Source of the DNA: Diphasiastrum complanatum
Taxonomy: Eukaryota > Streptophyta > Lycopodiopsida > Lycopodiales > Lycopodiaceae
Assembly (NCBI GenBank): GCA_029204225.1
Contig: MU832223.1
Span: forward strand, 17,640-81,639
Direction: 5' to 3'
Length of the DNA: 64,000 bases
Shown here: positions 62,335 to 64,000 of the stretch, one piece after another
Position numbering within the stretch: the stretch's first letter is position 1
Layout: every line of letters begins with the position of its first letter
Notes under the pieces: generated by a model
Databases searched by the model: none
Seen by the model: the letters and a program-made list of their open reading frames with translations, nothing else
Told to the model about the DNA's origin: nothing
Made by a program: the position numbers and the translations under genes

Positions 62335-62520
62335 TGTGGACTAGGATTGTGGTCTATTATTCATGTTTTAGATTATCCATGCTTATTGTGTGTCAGTTTA
62401 CCCAATCTAGATCAGATTTGTTGTCTAGTTTTTGTTATGCATGATTAAGCATGTACATTAATCACTCTTGTGGATCTTCTAAGAATCCATTTATGGTCTA
62501 AAAAGTACTATACTTTCACA
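62335..62520 (+). mobile_element. 5' LTR of a short-LTR copia family, 186 bp
   Basis: It starts TGTGGACTAGG and ends TACTTTCACA, immediately followed by a primer-binding site. It matches the solo LTR at 45694-45876 over its whole length. Such short LTRs are unusual for copia but known. The gag that follows at 63140-63800 is the internal region of the same copy. Confidence 0.75.
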
Positions 62521-62533
62521 TGGTATCAGAGCC
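62521..62533 (+). other. Primer-binding site, initiator tRNA-Met type
   Basis: TGGTATCAGAGCC directly abuts the LTR end CACA. This is the canonical plant primer-binding site and fixes the LTR border. Confidence 0.88.
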
Positions 62534-63139
62534 AAGTACAAGAGCTTTGATCATAGATCCATTCAAATCCATTTTTAGTAGTTTTTGGTGCTAAAACCTA
62601 GTCTTGTGAAGGCGAGCTAGAAGACAAGTTTTGGTGAGGAGATTTGATCTCAAACTTCAAAGGGATCAAAATCCATACTATTCCCATGTGTGGGCACTTC
62701 TAAACCTGCATTTAATGCACCATATTCGTTTGGTCACCATAAATTCAATTAGAGAGCTTTTGATGTAATCTTTGGTGGAAATTCTAGGATAAGCTACCAA
62801 GATCAAGTGCCATTGATTAGATTAATTAGGTCCTCTAAACTTTTTTTACAAGTCTTGGAAGTACATCAAAGTGTGTGAGAGATATTAAGTAATTTTTTGT
62901 CCAAAAATAGCCAAGATTGGCAAGATTTGTTTGAAAGTAAATTTCACATCATCTTATGTTTATTCCATCTTTGTGAGGGAGTGATAGAACTATGATTACA
63001 AGTCCATTTGTTGGATTAGAAATCAAATTTGAAAGACGGCAACCTTCAAGTGTGAAACCTTTGTGAGTTTCAAGTTATATTTCTTGTTGTGTAGCAATGC
63101 ACTTAGTAAGGATGGGATCTATTGGAGCATACCTTATAG

Positions 63140-63800
63140 AAAGCTAGTGAGAGATTGGACTTCTACTAATTATGCCATTTGGAAGGTTAGGATAGAGTCA
63201 ACTCATGGTGATCCAATTACTTTCTGAGTTTCTAATTGAAGATGTTGATGAACCTCTAGGTGCATAGGAGTTAGCTAGATACAAGAAGTGATCTAGGCTT
63301 GCACCTTCTCTATGTGAAAAATGAATGTAAGCAATGATTTGTTAAGAGAAGTATCAGCTTGTGCTAGTGTTAAAAGAGGCTTGGAACCTCTTTAAAATCA
63401 GTCTATGAATCTAGTAACATTCAAGAGTGCTTAGAAATTAGATTTTGCAGAAGCAATGAAGATAACGTGATGAGAGTGCACATGATTATGTGCTAAGAAC
63501 AAATCCCTAAATGTTGGCTTCCATTGGAGAAAGATTCAAGATGGAGAGCTTGTACAAATTGTCCTTAATGGTCTAGGGAGTGGTTTTTCAAATTTGGTCC
63601 AAAGCGTTGCACTCCAAGACACTTTTCCCAATATAGAAATACTTCATAGTGTATTAGTGGTTGAAGAGTGTAGGATGATGCACACCAATGCTAGATTAAA
63701 CTCAATGTCTTTGCCGGTTGGTGATACGAAAGCCAACTTCTCATTCAAAGACAAGGAGAAGACCAATGAAAAGAAGAAGGCAAAGGAGGTTGTTAGTCCT
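63140..63800 (+). pseudogene. Copia gag, 5' part of the short-LTR element
   Basis: DWTSTNYAIWKVRIES near 63150-63195 is the copia gag start (NYxxWKxxM). After a gap of frame changes, LVQIVLNGLGSGFSNLVQS near 63550-63605 closely parallels LVQVILNGLRDDYDNLVQS of the element at 24.9 kb, so the two are one family. QDTFPNIEILHSVLVVEE and a Lys-rich stretch follow. Stops and shifts are frequent. Protease and pol are not reached before the window ends. Confidence 0.7.
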
Positions 63801-63960
63801 ATGCGGCCCCTCCCTTCACCCCTCGCTTCAACCCTCCCCTCCTATGTGGTCGTATGCGGTTCCAAAGGACTGCAAAGGAGGTCGGTTGTGGTCCTATGTG
63901 GCCCCTCCCTTTGCTCCTCCCTTCAGCCCTCCTCCTATGTGGTCCTTTATGGTCGGAGTT
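63801..63960 (+). repeat. C-rich tandem duplication interrupting gag
   Basis: GTCCTATGYGGCCCCTCCCTT...CCTCCTATGTGGTC appears twice, with starts about 94 bp apart. Composition is unlike the surrounding AT-rich gag, so it is probably an insertion. Confidence 0.6.
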
Positions 63961-64000
63961 TGTTCCATCCTTAAAAATGATGAATGTATAGCTAAGGCTT

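Overview
The window is nuclear DNA of a land plant. Two spliced genes with short GT-AG introns encode plant-type proteins, and the rest is a dense nest of decayed plant transposable elements (Ty1/copia, Ty3/gypsy, CACTA, probable MULE, a hAT-type MITE), microsatellites and unassigned repeats. Nothing in the sequence fixes the species. The gene-poor, retroelement-rich layout would fit a large-genome plant such as a fern, lycophyte or gymnosperm, but that is inference.

Layout. 1-6.3 kb: degenerate repeats, then a forward Ty3/gypsy pol relic with two small ORFs downstream of integrase and a purine tract/LTR. 6.5-8.4 kb: reverse-strand gag of a gypsy element and gag-protease of a copia element. 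8.6-9.35 kb: LTR-like block with an internal ~247 bp duplication. 11-12.3 kb: inverted repeats and a hairpin. 12.37-20.90 kb: an ABCG24/28-type half-size ABC transporter gene, 13 exons placed and at least one more implied. 22.09-22.27 kb: a hAT-type MITE with an 8-bp target duplication. 23.3-29.1 kb: three juxtaposed copia relics. 29.1-30.4 kb: a probable MULE transposase relic, then a long GA run and a 317-bp fold-back element. 32.5-34.35 kb: CACTA TNP2-like transposase relic. 34.36-42.39 kb: a long reverse-strand Ty3/gypsy element with an additional multi-domain ORF region downstream of integrase. 42.4-47.0 kb: copia relics, a proposed LTR and a short solo LTR. 47.3-49.4 kb: a CACTA-type subterminal array and a TnpA-like gene with a well-preserved two-exon structure. 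50.2-51.05 kb: three 93-bp tandem repeats. 53.22-55.85 kb: a complete seven-exon neprosin-domain gene. 57.7-64.0 kb: more copia relics, including a 186-bp LTR with a tRNA-Met-type primer-binding site.

The two host genes (ABCG transporter and neprosin-type protease) have no evident functional link. The transposons form families: a copia family with at least three copies, each lacking the RT core or the 3' half; a second copia family with short LTRs seen at two places; and gypsy elements of one broad lineage on both strands. The observations I rate highest are the extra ORF region after integrase, the fold-back element, the ABCG splice donors embedded in CT microsatellites, and the TnpA gene lying next to an array of motifs that could be its binding sites.
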